The notes under the pieces: generated by a model
What the model was told of the DNA's origin: nothing
Seen by the model: only the letters and a program-made list of their open reading frames with translations
The model's database searches: none
Position numbers and translations under genes: made by a program
Source: Apoda limacodes
Taxonomy: Eukaryota > Arthropoda > Insecta > Lepidoptera > Limacodidae
DNA: 64,000 bases
Assembly (NCBI GenBank): GCA_946406115.1
Contig: OX291542.1
Coordinates: 36,351,321-36,415,320, forward strand
Direction: 5' to 3'
Part shown: positions 31,243 to 41,620 of the stretch, piece by piece
How positions within the stretch are numbered: position 1 is the first letter of the stretch
How the letters are laid out: each line of letters begins with the position of its first letter

Positions 31243-32438
31243 TTGCTTTCTCTAGACGTTCATAAGTCGAGTGGACCAGACGGTATACCAGCAGTGGTGC
31301 TTAAGCAGTGTGCTCCTGAGTTATGTCCTGTACTCACGCGCCTTTTCGCGCTTTCCTACCACACTAGGCAATTTCCGTCTTCATGGAAGACTGCGAATGT
31401 GCACCCGGTGCACAAAAAGGGCGATAGATCAGATCCATCGAATTACAGGCCTATCGCTATTACCTCTCTCCTCTCTAAGGTGATGGAGCGTGTGATCAAC
31501 ACACAGCTTCTAAGATACCTAACAGTACACGATCTGGTCAGTGAGCAGTCAATATGGCTTTCGCCACGGCACTTGCCATTGAGAGTCAGGGGGAGGCATT
31601 GGAATGTAGCCTGCACCTAGCGAAGGCATTCGATCGGGTCTGGCACCGGGGTCTTCTATCGGAGTTGCCATCTTACGGAGTGCCCGAGGGTTTGTGCAAA
31701 TGGGTGGCTAGCTTTTTGTCCGGCAGACGCATACGAACGGTAGTTGACGGTAGTTGCTCTGATAGCTTGGACATTAATTCTGGTGTCCCGCAAGGCTCTG
31801 TGCTGTCTCCTACGTTGGACATCAACAACATACATTGCTATGCAGATGACAGTACTGGAGACGCTTTTTACACGGGTCGTGCAAACATCCATCGTTCCGT
31901 TGTGGAGGAAAACCGCGGAGAACTTGTGTCTCAAATCGTGACCACACTGTCCCAGGTCTCTGACTGGGGACGGGTAAACTTCAACCCTACAAAGACACAT
32001 GTGTGCGCGTTCACCGCTAAGAAAACTCCATTTACTGTTGTCCCACAATTCCAGAACACTCTCTCCATCTCCAAGAGCATTGGGATACTTGGTGTCGACA
32101 TCTCCAGTGATGTTCAGTTCCGAGAACATTTACAAGATAAGGTGAAGCTGGCGTCCAAAAAACTTGGTGTACTCAACAGAGCGAAGCGGTACTTCACGTC
32201 GGGGCAAAGGTTGTTACTGTACAAGTCGCAAGTTCGGCCCCATATGGAGTACTGCTGCCATCTCTGGGCAGGTGTACCCGGATACCAGCTAGACCCTTTT
32301 GACTCGATTCAACAACGGGCTGTGAGAATTGTCGACGATTCCAAACTCACTTGCGGTATCGAGCCCTCAAGTCTGAGGAGAGACTTTGCCTCCCTGTGTG
32401 TGTTCTACCGCTTGTACAATGGGATGTGTTCTGTGTAA
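31243..32438 (+). pseudogene. Family-A reverse transcriptase
   Basis: Frame 31243-31620 holds LSLDVHKSSGPDGIPAVVLK, VHPVHKKGDRSDPSNYRPIA and TSLLSKVMERV. After a shift at about 31555, frame 31554-32438 holds LAKAFDRVWHRGLLSELPSY, NSGVPQGSVLSPTLD, HCYADDSTGDAF (catalytic YADD) and the full thumb with ILGVDISSDVQF, YKSQVRPHMEYCCHLWAG and AVRIVDDSKLTCGIEPSSLR. Between SPTL and DINNIHCYADD the residues FLLHINDML are missing. The frame stops at 32436-32438, and the C-terminal frame resumes at 32439. Confidence 0.88.
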
Positions 32439-32717
32439 TTGTTCGAAATGATGCCCACGGCTACTTTCTACCATCGCACTGCTCGCCATCGGCAGGGAAT
32501 TCATTCTCACACTTTAGAACCTAAATGGTCGCGTACAGTGCGGTTTCGGAGAAACTTCCTCCCGCGAACGCTTAAGTTGTGGAATGAGCTCTCTGCCAAG
32601 GTTTTCTGCAAGGACTACAGTATGAAGTTCTTCAAGAAAGAAGTTATTAGATTTCTGAAGGGTTGGCAACGCGCAAGTGATACCCCTGGTGTTGCAAGCG
32701 TCCATAGGCTACGGTGA
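32439..32717 (+). pseudogene. Family-A LINE C-terminal end
   Basis: The frame FEMMPTATFYHRTARHRQG, WSRTVRFRRNFLPRTLKLWN, KEVIRFLKGWQRASDTPG, VASVHRLR is the undamaged end of ORF2, in phase with the preceding frame across a stop codon. Confidence 0.85.
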
Positions 32718-32789
32718 CCGCTTACCATCAGGCGAACCGTAAGCTTCTTTGCCACCTTAGTGGCATAAAAAAACTCTAAACCGTGTGAA

Positions 32790-33364
32790 TTAATGTGCTA
32801 TTATTGTAGAGACCACGTTGTGACCGGGTGTCCCAAATTTGGTAATTTGCGTCCCGCAACTGCAACAGTGCTACAGATGCCTTGGTGCAAACTCAGTGCC
32901 CCTCCTCGGATACTGTATGTAGGGATTGTGGTGGTCCCTATCATTTGCGTTGGGATAAGTCAACGACAGAACGGCAAGGTTGTCCCTCCCCCGGTGAGAG
33001 GGGAGTTGTTAAGATTAATTCTCCTTGGATGGGAGTTCAGGTGCGATCCCCACGGGCTTCAACGCCATCCAGGGTACAGGCTTCCGAGCCTGTCACGGCC
33101 GAGGGAGCTTCTTGTTTCCATCGGAATTCTGATCGAACCAGGAGGGTAACCTTTAGAGACGCAACTTCTGTGCGGTTGGTAAGTGAATGGATGTCGCCCC
33201 CTATTGTGGAGTGGCTGCGATTAGAGCTCCGTCCTTCACCCTTCCGACGAAGGCGACCGGTGATTCCGACCTATCATGTCCCTTCCTCCACCAACATAAG
33301 ACGTCCTGCTTGCGAAGACTGGGAACCCATTCCCACATTCGATCTTTTCCTACGCGTGATTTGA
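32790..33364 (+). pseudogene. BEL/Pao gag zinc-knuckle region
   Basis: The first frame holds CYYCRDHVVTGCPKF, a C-x2-C-x2-H-x4-C arrangement close to the CCHC knuckle. After a frame change a second knuckle-like CRDCGGPYHLRWD appears, followed by a basic and Ser/Pro-rich stretch (to about 33364). BEL/Pao gag proteins carry three such knuckles near their C-terminus, which bind the genomic RNA. The third is not visible. Two overlapping frames compete from 32880 (32793-33149 and 32882-33364); the second fits the knuckles better. Confidence 0.7.
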
Positions 33365-33548
33365 GTCCTACTAATCCTTCCAGTCCCTCCCTTTATTGAC
33401 TAGCAACCTCCACTTCTTTACCATTCCTTCCCACTCCCTTAACGATTTTGTTGCCTACCGCACAGGTTTGCTGAAACTTCGGTATCGGGTTTGTTAGGAA
33501 AGATTTCGGTCGCCCGCGTATATTGTTTTAAAAAATATATCAGGTAAT

Positions 33549-33752
33549 CATCTTCAGGTCAGCTTACCTCCAGGTATTGAACAACTGAATTCGGGATTGC
33601 CCCTTGCTGATCCTAGCTTCTATGTTCCAGGACCCATAGGTCTGCTCTTTGGTGCTGATTTCCTGGGCATGTTGACTTTGGGAGCAGGGAAATTGCTTCA
33701 GCCAAGTGGACTGGTCGCGTATCCGACTGACCTGGGACACATTATAATATAA
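33549..33752 (+). pseudogene. BEL/Pao protease C-terminal part
   Basis: The frame gives HLQVSLPPGIEQLNSGLPLA, DPSFYVPGPIGLLFGADFLG, MLTLGAGKLLQPSGLVA and ends with DLGHIII at 33752. The BEL/Pao retropepsin has a conserved L-A-D-P-x-F … I-D-x-L-L-G-A-D segment. The active-site D-S/T-G is upstream and was not found. The overlapping minus-strand frame (33564-33797) is a shadow. Confidence 0.7.
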
Positions 33753-33769
33753 CCTATTGAACACTAGTA

Positions 33770-34425
33770 CCGTGACAAAACGCAAGGTCTTGTCCACAAT
33801 CGCTAGAATTTTTGAAAGGTGACGTGGAATACGGTGACTTATTGTCCAGTTGGCTACATTATGTCACCTCACTTTCAGATATAGAACAGGTGCAATTGAG
33901 TAGGCATATCCTCCGCCTGGAAAATGCCAGCTCACCTTGCATGGTTGAGTTCTTTGTGGCTAACCGGGTCTCCCAGATCCATGCCTCTTCCGTGCCTATT
34001 ACCTGGAGGGACGTGCCTGGCCCTTGTTAATTCTTCAGATTGTGCTTCACACAGATGCTCGGCCTCCATTTTGTTGGGTCATCTGCTCTGGTCCTGGCTG
34101 GCTGTTTGAGCCAGAGAATTAGCCACAAAATACATTGAATGTTGTGGATCTCCTGCCTGGTGTACGCACCCTGAGTGTCGAGGTAAGGCCTCTGCGTGAT
34201 GCAGAAGCCTTGCTGCTTAAATTCAGATCCCTTGATAAGCTCCTTGGCGTAACAGGTTGGATCAATCATTTCCCCCACAATTGTCGAAAAAAATCAGCGA
34301 AATTGTATGATCCAATTCTATCTACTGAAGAGCGTTACCGGGCATTAATATTTGGGGTTTGTTCGTTCAGTTTGAGCATTTTGAGTTTGTGCTCTCCACC
34401 TTACGCAACGGTAGGTGCAAATTGA
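33770..34425 (+). pseudogene. BEL/Pao RT end and RNase H remnants
   Basis: Scattered pieces in three phases: TVTKRKVLSTIARIFE (the RT/RNase H junction of BEL/Pao), QLSRHILRLENASSPCMVEF, FVANRVSQIHASSVPITWRD and GPC-NSSDCASH-like and LLWSWLAV-like segments. A long RT body is missing between the protease at 33752 and this part. It shows the same decay as the corresponding minus-strand region 3775-4500, copy for copy, which points to a shared ancestor. Confidence 0.7.
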
Positions 34426-34429
34426 AGGG

Positions 34430-35190
34430 AGCCGTTGCTCAAATGAATCTATTGACGATCACGGCTTGATATGTGTTTGCGGCCGACTTCGTAATGCACA
34501 AATTCCTTATGGCGCTCGTCACCTTTTATTACTTCCTAGTCATAATCCGTTAACAGAGCTTATTATTCAGGATAGGCACCTGAAATACTCACATGTTTAG
34601 CTGGTATGACAGCTTTACTGCAAACCAAATTAGGCTTTTATCAGCCCGTAGGGTCGTTCGTGGAGTGATATTAAAGAGTATTCCCTGTTACCGACTGAAG
34701 GTTAATCTGGTTTTGTCTCAAATAGAATATCTGCCCGCTGATCGTGTTAAGGCCTTTAGACCCGTATAGATTTCGCGGGACCCTTCTTAATAATAACTTC
34801 TACGCTCCGTAAGGCGTAAACTGTGAAGGCCTACCTCTGTGTTTTCTGCCTAGTCAATGGAAGCATTTATGGCCTGTTTTTCTCCGTTTGTCAGTCGGGG
34901 TCGGGGGTTGCCGAATCTAATTCGGTCTGACTGCGGGACTAACTACAAGGGAGCTAGTCATCAGATGACGGAAATTTGTGAGTTCTTCAAGATTTATATA
35001 TATGACTTGTGTAGGCAAGAAATCAAATGGAAATTTTACCCTACTTTGATCTTTGAGGCAGTGGTACAAGCAGCAAAAACACACTTGCATCGGGTTATAG
35101 GTGAGACGGTATTGACGTTTGAGGAGTTTGCTACCATGTTTTGTAAAATTAAGGCTGTACTCAATTCACGGCCTCTTTGTTAGATCGCAT
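34430..35190 (+). pseudogene. BEL/Pao integrase
   Basis: The zinc-binding part (34465-34600) reads CGRLRNAQIPYGARHLLLLP, LTELIIQDRHLKYSHV. The core includes IDFAGPFLI at about 34770 (first catalytic Asp), LIRSDCGTNYKGASHQM at about 34915 (second Asp in D-C-G-T-N) and HRVIGETVLTFEEFATMFCK, IKAVLNSRPLC near 35180, which is the conserved end of the core. Stops separate the pieces. The catalytic Glu region (P-H-F/M-G-G-x-W-E) has decayed. Confidence 0.8.
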
Positions 35191-35204
35191 CGGACCCAAA
35201 TGAC

Positions 35205-35455
35205 CTAGACTCCGGGCCATTTTCTGATTGGCGGTCCACTTAACTCACTACCTGAGTATCCATATAGCGACACCGCTATCAACAGGCTGACGCATTTTGA
35301 ACTACTGCAGCAGGTGTCGCAATCGTTTTGGAAATTATTCTCCCTGAAGTTTCTTCATCTTCTGCAGCAGCGCGTCCGGTGGTCCGCTAAAACGGAACCT
35401 CCTAAGGTCGGAGACCTTGTCTTAGTGAAGGAGGCGAATACGCCAACCCTCCATT
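35205..35455 (+). pseudogene. BEL/Pao C-terminal domain (DUF5641-like)
   Basis: The frame gives PGHFLIGGPLNSLPEYPYSD, HFELLQQVSQSFWKLFSL, LQQRVRWSAKTEPPKVGD, LVLVKEANTP. BEL/Pao pol proteins end with P-x-H-F-L-I-G … F-W-x-R-W … Y-L-x-x-L-Q-x-R-x-K-W … x-V-G-x-x-V-L-V/I-K-x-x-x-x-P. These motifs are in order and in one frame. A frame change follows at about 35450. Confidence 0.85.
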
Positions 35456-35615
35456 AAAGAAGGGGTTGTATATTGCAATTGTTCCTAGTTGGATATGGAG
35501 TTCCTCGAGTTGCTGAGGTCTTGGTGACTCCTTGACCTTGTCCCGTCTCCCTGTTACTTAGGATTCTCCTGTGTGAGGAGTTTCACCCCGGTTTGATCTG
35601 GCTGGGCCGGAGGAT

Positions 35616-36048
35616 TGTTAGGTAAACATGTAAAGCTGGATGCACCGGTGATTGTTGGCTAGCAATCACGCATCGCCGTTCACTTCGTATGACATTGACC
35701 ATGGTCGGCTCTCTGCCGGTGTGCAAAATCTAGTTAGTTCTACAGTACTCGATCAGCCGGGAGCTGCTACAATCGCGCTACCTGCGTTCTCAATTTTATT
35801 CTCGCGTTCGGTTTGAAATACCACCTTCGTGGTCTCGACGAGTATTTGGTGAAGTTTGTTGGAAATAGTGTGCTGGTAGTTTATTCACTGGATGTAGCAG
35901 TGCGGAGCATCATATTACTAAAAACCGCCACGGTGACGCACTCAATTTTTTTAATATTATAACTGTATTCTATTTTGTATTAGTTTCCTAATGTTTTAAA
36001 GTTAATTTCCACAATATAAGCACAGACTGATTGCCTAGTTTCCTAACA
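35616..36048 (+). repeat. Putative 3' LTR of BEL-3 (433 bp)
   Basis: The segment begins tgttaggtaaacatg and ends tagtttcctaaca, giving a perfect terminal inverted repeat of TGTTAGG/CCTAACA, as LTRs of this type have. It follows the end of pol by about 150 bases, and the bases before it (gggccggaggat) are purine-rich as expected for a plus-strand primer site. There is no matching LTR upstream. It is therefore a lone 3' LTR and its age cannot be read from LTR divergence. Confidence 0.65.
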
Positions 36049-36049
36049 C

Positions 36050-36710
36050 CGCGAAGAAGCATCCTACCTGCAGCGATACAAGGTCAGCAAATTATTTAGT
36101 ATCCGGAAGATAGACATATGTTCTTGGTTTTGCAGTAGTAGTACAGAAAAATGTAATGAGTCAAAAAAAATAACAAATAGACCTTAAATAACACCCTTTA
36201 ACTAAATATTTTGTGATCAAACATATTTATGAAACAATCCATGTTACCTTTAGCTAAGGAGAATTAAGTTTCAAATTTCTTACTTTACGTGTTTTCATTT
36301 AAAATTGTGAATAGATTAAAGGAATTTAAAAATTTTTTGTTAGTTATAAAATGAGATTACCAGAATAAATTATATCAAGATGTCATTGAAAGAGGCTTGA
36401 GGATAATACAAAGAAATATGCAAAAAGGAACAGAAAAAAGAGAAGAGATTATAAACACAAGAAATGGATTTCAATATTTATTTAGGAATTGCGTAAGTAA
36501 AACACTTTTAAACGCACTAGTCAGTATAACGCCTGGTTTTCCATCTGCAAAAAGAGGTTAATCTATATCAACTTCCGGCCGATGTATATCATACTGATCC
36601 GCCTATTACATACATTTCTCCTGCTACTCCTACCTAATCTTAGAATTCTGACATTTATGAAATAGAAGGAAAGGAATTGCGTAAGCTCAAAAATAAGATC
36701 ATCATATTAT
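36050..36710. other. No recognised gene
   Basis: AT-rich, with no motif in six frames. It may hold decayed element sequence. Confidence 0.4.
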
Positions 36711-36714
36711 CAGT

Positions 36715-37085
36715 TTATTTTACCCGTTGGACATAAGCGTCCTCTATGGCGCACTACCGGCAATCTTTTAAGGTTGGACAAATTTGACCAGCCTACTGGC
36801 ACTTCAGCAGAGATATAGTCGCAGAATCTGTTGATTGATTATGCCGGTGACTAAAGTTTTTTTCTGGATGTTCTCATTTTGTATTCGAAACCTCGGAGAT
36901 ACTCCACAAACAAGGCAAGCTATGCTGCTTTATTGTGTGCTGGTGTGACTTTGGAATTGTAAAGCAGCGCTGCTATGAGAGTCAACGTTTTGCGAGCGTA
37001 AGTCATGACTGCTACTTACTTCCGTCTTCATACTGTGCGGGATAACTTATCAAATTCCGGCCATCCTAGTTGGATCCTCCTATCG
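36715..37085 (-). mobile_element. RTE-type LINE C-terminal fragment
   Basis: Read from 37085 down: KFKEEVDRRIQLGWPEFDKL, then, after a shift, AVMTYARKTLTLIAAL, and EDIRK-like and WRAIEDAYVQRV-like pieces. The E-I/V-x-R-R-I-x-x-G-W … V-L/M-x-x-M-T-Y-G-x-x-T/Q-x-x-x-L-T segment and the terminal W-R-x-x-x-E-A-Y-V-Q-Q are typical of RTE-like C-termini in insects. Multiple stops; a relic. Confidence 0.65.
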
Positions 37086-37089
37086 ACTT

Positions 37090-38795
37090 CCTCCTTAAAT
37101 TTGCATTTTTTTTTTGTAAATAAATACATACTTTTTAAAAATTTGTTTCTTTTCCTTTCTTTTCAATAGCTTGACCATTGGAAATCAACCTTAAGATTGC
37201 TTTAAAAGTAGCTATCAAAGATCTGATCGAAATCTTTAGACAACCAAATTTGTCTCTTGGACAGTGCGGTTGTCCCTAGGTTTTGTAACTAATCATCTTT
37301 CTTTGTTTCCTTTTCCATATCCAAATAACTTATTCTTGATATACAGATCTATTAAACATTATAAAAGACATAAGTATATAGTATTTCGTTTTTAAACATC
37401 AACTATTTATTATGATAATAAAACTTTTTACTTAGTTATAAGACAACGGTTGTCCAAAAGACATTATTATTCGAAGAAAATCCAGATACCTTATTGCCAG
37501 TAATTATTTATACATTGTATATGAAGGTTAATTCTATCTTTGCCAGCATAAAATCATTAGTTTCATATAAAGCCATTGATTTCTTAAAAAAAAAAATTTT
37601 TGTTCAGTTTGTCTAAAGGACAGATTTTTCTAGGGTCCTTTTGAATTTTTGACCAAAATATTGTAAAAAAAAATGCTCTGCTCGATACGAAATTGAAGAG
37701 ATAGAAAGATAAAGAACTGTTTAAGATTATCAAAAGTTTTAAATTTCAAAAAAAAATAAAAATGAAAATATTAGCACACAGGGCAAAAAATCGGTGATTA
37801 ACCCTGAGGAGTATTTTACAAAAAGTTGGGCCTGCAGTTTGAAGACGTTTAATCAAGTTTATATCAGTATAAAATGCAATAGAAAAAAAACGTTAAACTA
37901 ATTTTGAGCTAGAGAGCTTTTGAAATTTACTACTTTACTGTTACTGGTTCAACTCAAATAAAATACTCACAGGTTTTTTTTTGGTTGAATTGCATTGCAT
38001 TAGTTAATAATTTGTATTTTCAAAAAATTTATTATGAAACGGAAACGTTGTTGTGTTTTCTTAATGGCAAATTACAGATTGAGCTTTTGATCACAGATAA
38101 ATAATTTTATATAATTTTGGCAACAGCTTTAATTTGAACATGTTTTAAATTATTCTATAGTAAAATATTGAATGACGTCACAGAACAGATTTATACTACA
38201 ATTCATTCCCCAATCGTTTTACCCTGATTGATGAAGTGGTTCATAAAACAAATCTAAAAACAATACAAAAGTAAGCTTAATAAATAATAAAGAAGATAAA
38301 TTAAAAATAAATATCTAATGATTAGAAATTAAGAAAATATTCTTTTATTTAAAAAATGCTACATAAACTTTAGTCAGGGAAACCCAATTGTTTTTTAAAT
38401 ACATTAATTAAGTATGGATAAAAGAAATTGGCTAGGATTTTTATATAAAGCCTAGTTTTTATTTAATCAAATCAAACCTAAAAAAAAAAATTGTTGCACT
38501 CCGGTAGTGCCGGCAGAAGTGAAAACCTTTACACACGATTCGCACTTAACATTCAAATATGTTACAAGACAACTCATACGTCATATTTAATTGTACGGAA
38601 ACAATGTCCTTAATGCTACATAAAAACAAAAAATTAATTACATGTTTGACTTTGTTTTTAGTATCTTACTTACTTATTTTTTATTACCTTTTGTATTGGT
38701 ACATATTGTTTACTCTTTAGCAATTAGCTAATCAATGTATTGTTTTACTACTTTAAATGGAACTTCTTGCCAGGTCTTTTTGGCAGAAATTAATA
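37090..38795. other. No recognised gene
   Basis: AT-rich DNA with no motif-bearing frame. Confidence 0.5.
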
Positions 38796-38799
38796 TTGC

Positions 38800-38871
38800 T
38801 TACATTGTATTGACGATAAAAAAGTGGTCTTAGAAACCTACTTGAATTAAGTTTGATTTGAGTTTGAGAAC
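38800..38871 (+). repeat. Solo LINE-type 3' tail
   Basis: attgacgataaaaaagtggt, cttagaaacctacttgaatt and aagtttgatttgagtttgag resemble the tail seen at 41547-41615 and the minus-strand tail of LINE-G at 8262-8330. It has no coding sequence attached, so it is either a severely truncated LINE or a SINE that borrows the LINE tail. Confidence 0.65.
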
Positions 38872-39060
38872 ACACAATTCGCGCTTAACACTTAAATATG
38901 TTACAAGACATGTCTTTAAAATTGTCAAGAAATAATAATGTTTCTTTATTTACTTTTTTGACGTAATATATTTGTCATCTCAATCTGTCATAGAATTAAA
39001 ATCCTATATCCAACCTCCCTGTACTACTCATAATCGCCATATTCTAAAAATAAAAATAAT
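38872..39060. other. No recognised gene
   Basis: AT-rich. The phrase cacttaaatatgttacaaga echoes 38549-38575 (cattcaaatatgttacaaga), a 20-bp direct repeat about 325 bp apart. Confidence 0.4.
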
Positions 39061-39062
39061 AA

Positions 39063-39290
39063 TAGGTGTGGCATTATAGTTTCCGTCTTGCGAATTTTTG
39101 TGGCGTGGCATTATAGTTTCCGTCTGATGATCAGTCTGACGAGAGTTTATCATTTTTTACCCATCACAAAAACTAATCTAATGTAAAGAAATCTGCCGCG
39201 AGTTCCGTCTTACGAATTTTATATGAATTTTCGATCAGGATACGTGACCTGACGCGAGTTTAACATTTTTTACCCATACCAAAAAAGTGC
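39063..39290. repeat. Degenerate tandem repeat (ttccgtct… and …atttttaccc blocks)
   Basis: gtggcattatagtttccgtc occurs twice, 36 bases apart (39068 and 39104). The block tctgacgagagtttatcatt with ttttacccat recurs 118 bases later as cctgacgcgagtttaacatt with ttttacccat. It is probably the remains of one non-coding repeat family. Confidence 0.6.
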
Positions 39291-39294
39291 ACAA

Positions 39295-39545
39295 CGCCGC
39301 TAAAGAAGTTTTCACTTCAAAAATTACCAAAAATGTGTAGTGCTAAGCGCAAGTGCTCTAGGCAAAAGGTGATGTGCAAAGTTCTTAACGTGATTTTCCA
39401 AAAATGGAATGAAAAAGAAACAAGATATTAAAATTTGAATGTTACAAATTAAAATATACTATATTAATATATAAATACAAATGACTAGGACAATACGCTA
39501 TGTAAATTCCACTAGAACCGGTGTCATTTTAAAGCCGTAACGTTT
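39295..39545. other. No recognised gene
   Basis: AT-rich spacer. Confidence 0.35.
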
Positions 39546-39549
39546 GCAA

Positions 39550-39630
39550 AAACAATGAGAAAATAGTCGTAGTGTAAAGTGGTCGTTGACTCGCGCTCAG
39601 TAATTATGCGCCGAGCGCGCTCGCTGTTAC
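39550..39630 (+). repeat. Dispersed short repeat, copy 3 of 3
   Basis: acaatgagaaaatagtcg, tagtgtaaagtggtcgttga, ctcgcgctcagtaattatgc, gccgagcgcgctcgctgtta: nearly the same as the copy at 24325-24430 without its expansion. Confidence 0.75.
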
Positions 39631-39984
39631 ACACATTTTGCTAACTTCTTTTATGCACAAAACTGTAGAGAATTATAATAATGCAACTCAGAACTATAGT
39701 AGCACATTATCGAGTCAGACCCTGTTATGATATAGTTCATAGTAACATTAATTTTGGCTTTCTATTTCTTATGTAATATAATATTTTTAGCTTACAGACA
39801 CACACACAGTAAAACGTATCTAAGATAACTGCTTTTACTGAGTTTATCATTATGCAATTGTTGTGAATGTCCCATGTGTCGTAAATGACTAGCTGTAGAG
39901 AAATAATATTATACTATAATAAATACAACGGTAATTGAAGACAAACATAATTAAAGGCAATGTTGGTCGGGCTCATTAATAATA

Positions 39985-40090
39985 AGGATTTCGGCAATTT
40001 TGGGCGTTTTTAATTATTACAAGGATCTCGGCAATTTGGTTGTGTATAATAATAATAAGGATCTTGGCAACGTCGGGCAAGTTTAATAAT
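39985..40090. repeat. Tandem repeat, three units of about 45-50 bp
   Basis: Units share aataaggatttcggcaattt-like cores (ggatttcggcaa, ggatctcggcaa, ggatcttggcaa) with ttaataatt-type linkers. Confidence 0.7.
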
Positions 40091-40094
40091 TAGA

Positions 40095-40635
40095 TTGACG
40101 ACCACTCTAGTAACACTGTGTGGTAGGCTTTGGCTTAAGCCTTTTTTCCTCAAATTAATTTATGACCCTAGAGCCAGAGAGTACGGTATTTGACACAATA
40201 ACAACATAAGTGATAACATTAAAAATTCAAAAAACCCACAACAAAATATCGGCCTATTTTTGTTTGATATTTTCTACTACAGGGTCTCAGGTGACCTACA
40301 GCCACTAAACCATAAAAAAAGTCTCGCTCTGCAGCAGATGTCCGCACTTGTCGTTTAATATCTTATAAATTATACACGTGTCAAATTAAAACAACTAAAG
40401 TTTTTTAAAATCCTTATTTGAATAAAATTTTTTTGACTTTACACACACACAATATTTATATATCTCATGGAGAACAAAACAGGACAAATATTGTAAAAAC
40501 AGATATTTCAAATATTGTATGCTACTCGTACCAGGGGATGCACCACTTAACATTTAAGAGTGTGAGCAGTGGGGTCAAATTACAACAAAACCAAAACCTG
40601 CAGACTGTGCTTCGCGTGGCCGTAACGTAAAGAGT
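40095..40635. other. No recognised gene
   Basis: AT-rich. A LINE-tail-like phrase (ccttatttgaataaaatttt) lies at 40410-40432. The frame at 40418-40630 has no motif. Confidence 0.4.
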
Positions 40636-41109
40636 TGCAAGATCATTCAATCTTGTGGTATGGACCTACTAGGCTGAAGAAGTAGAATATAAAAATTCAG
40701 AAACCATCTAAATTAGATACAAATGAAGAAGGGAGAATAAAGTCCTTGGCTACAGTAGAAGATTTTATATGGAGTAAATATTCATCATTATCAAATATGC
40801 TCAGAGTTTCGTCCTATTGTAGAGGAATCTTAAATATTCTCAGCCAACGAAAATGTATACCAAATATATAAGTTTAGATGAAATAAACGCTTTCTTACAG
40901 TAATGTATAAAAAAAAGTCAAGAATTCCATTCTAGGGATGAAATAAAGCAACTTAAAACTAAAGGAATGACTCTTAAAAATATCGCGATGCACAACCTTT
41001 GTCCCTGTTTAGACCAAATGGGATTCTGCGAGTTGGTGGACACATAGAGCATGCTAGATTATGTTTTGAAAAAAAAACATAGAACAATTATGTCACCTAA
41101 CAAGCATCT

Positions 41110-41387
41110 TTGTTGAATGCACATCACAAGACACTGGTGGACCGTAGGTTATGCTTGATTTTTTGTGAAGGAAAGTCATATAAAGGCTATATCTGCCTAT
41201 TTGTGTGCATAGTAACTCGTGCCGTGCATTTAGAGGCAGTTATTGACTTGACTGTCAAATGTCTTTACTTTATTTCAGCATTCAGAAGATTTAAGTCTAG
41301 AAGAAGACATTGTCATGACTTATTTAGACAATGGCACTAATTTCGTTGGTGCAGGTAAAATGCTGCGTAGCATTTTTAAGACAATGC
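41110..41387 (+). pseudogene. BEL/Pao integrase core, first part
   Basis: The frame contains GKSYKGYICLFVCIVTRAVH, LEAVIDLTVK and FRRFKSRR. After a one-base change near 41305 comes YLDNGTNFVGAGKMLRSIFK. LCLFVC-x-T-R/K-A-V-H-L-E is a BEL/Pao integrase signature and D-N-G-T-N-F-V-G-A carries the second catalytic Asp. The frame is then cut by the small insertion starting at about 41388. Confidence 0.85.
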
Positions 41388-41620
41388 GATTCGCGGCTCC
41401 TCGCAGCGGGCTTCATACAAACGAATTTCTCATTTGTTTTAGACATTTGTATGAAAAACTAGAATTCTGTTGCTGAGAGGCGCTCCGAATCGTATTCTCT
41501 TAATAGAGCAAAATCCGAGTTGCCAAATGTTAAGCAATAGTATAAGATTGTATTGACAATTCAAAAGTGTCCTTAGAAACCTATTTGAATAAATATTATT
41601 TAATTTGATTTGAGATAACT
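41388..41620 (+). mobile_element. Insertion in BEL-4 integrase: hairpin element plus LINE-type tail
   Basis: It breaks the integrase frame between RSIFK and the next readable residues (SLLTSETSKWHFIPPHKP). The first part (41391-41502) has imperfect inverted arms: gcgattcgcggctcctcgca and the reverse complement of a tctcagc..gctccgaatcgta-type arm. The second part (41547-41615) is attgacaattcaaaagtgtc, cttagaaacctatttgaata and tttgatttgag, a LINE-type tail. It may be one SINE or two successive insertions. Target-site duplications were not clear. Confidence 0.6.

Larger units (their letters stand above)
30120..32775 (+). mobile_element. Family-A LINE, plus strand (copy A5)
   Basis: It begins within the endonuclease (frames around 30145-30330 matching VREDICC, LEDRDLSI and WVRVDYGGHTRIYACLYR), continues through linker and RT, and ends with the family 3' tail (gaccgcttaccatcaggcg … gtggcataaaaaaa) at about 32775. 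Lesions include frameshifts near 30330, a stop at 30918, a deletion around 31205-31215, a frame change at 31555 and deletion of the segment coding for FLLHINDML (31815). A stop at 32436-32438 also interrupts it. The LINE tail abuts BEL-3 sequence at about 32780. Confidence 0.9.
32785..36048 (+). mobile_element. BEL/Pao LTR retrotransposon (BEL-3) with 3' LTR
   Basis: The domain order on the plus strand is gag zinc knuckles (32790-32990), protease (33549-33750), end of RT/RNase H (33775-34420), integrase (34430-35190), DUF5641-like C-terminal domain (35205-35455), a polypurine-like stretch before 35616, and a 433-bp LTR (35616-36048). The 5' LTR and most of gag are missing. Most of RT is deleted between 33755 and 33775. 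Every domain carries stops or frameshifts. It is related to BEL-1 (2945-4805). Confidence 0.88.
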
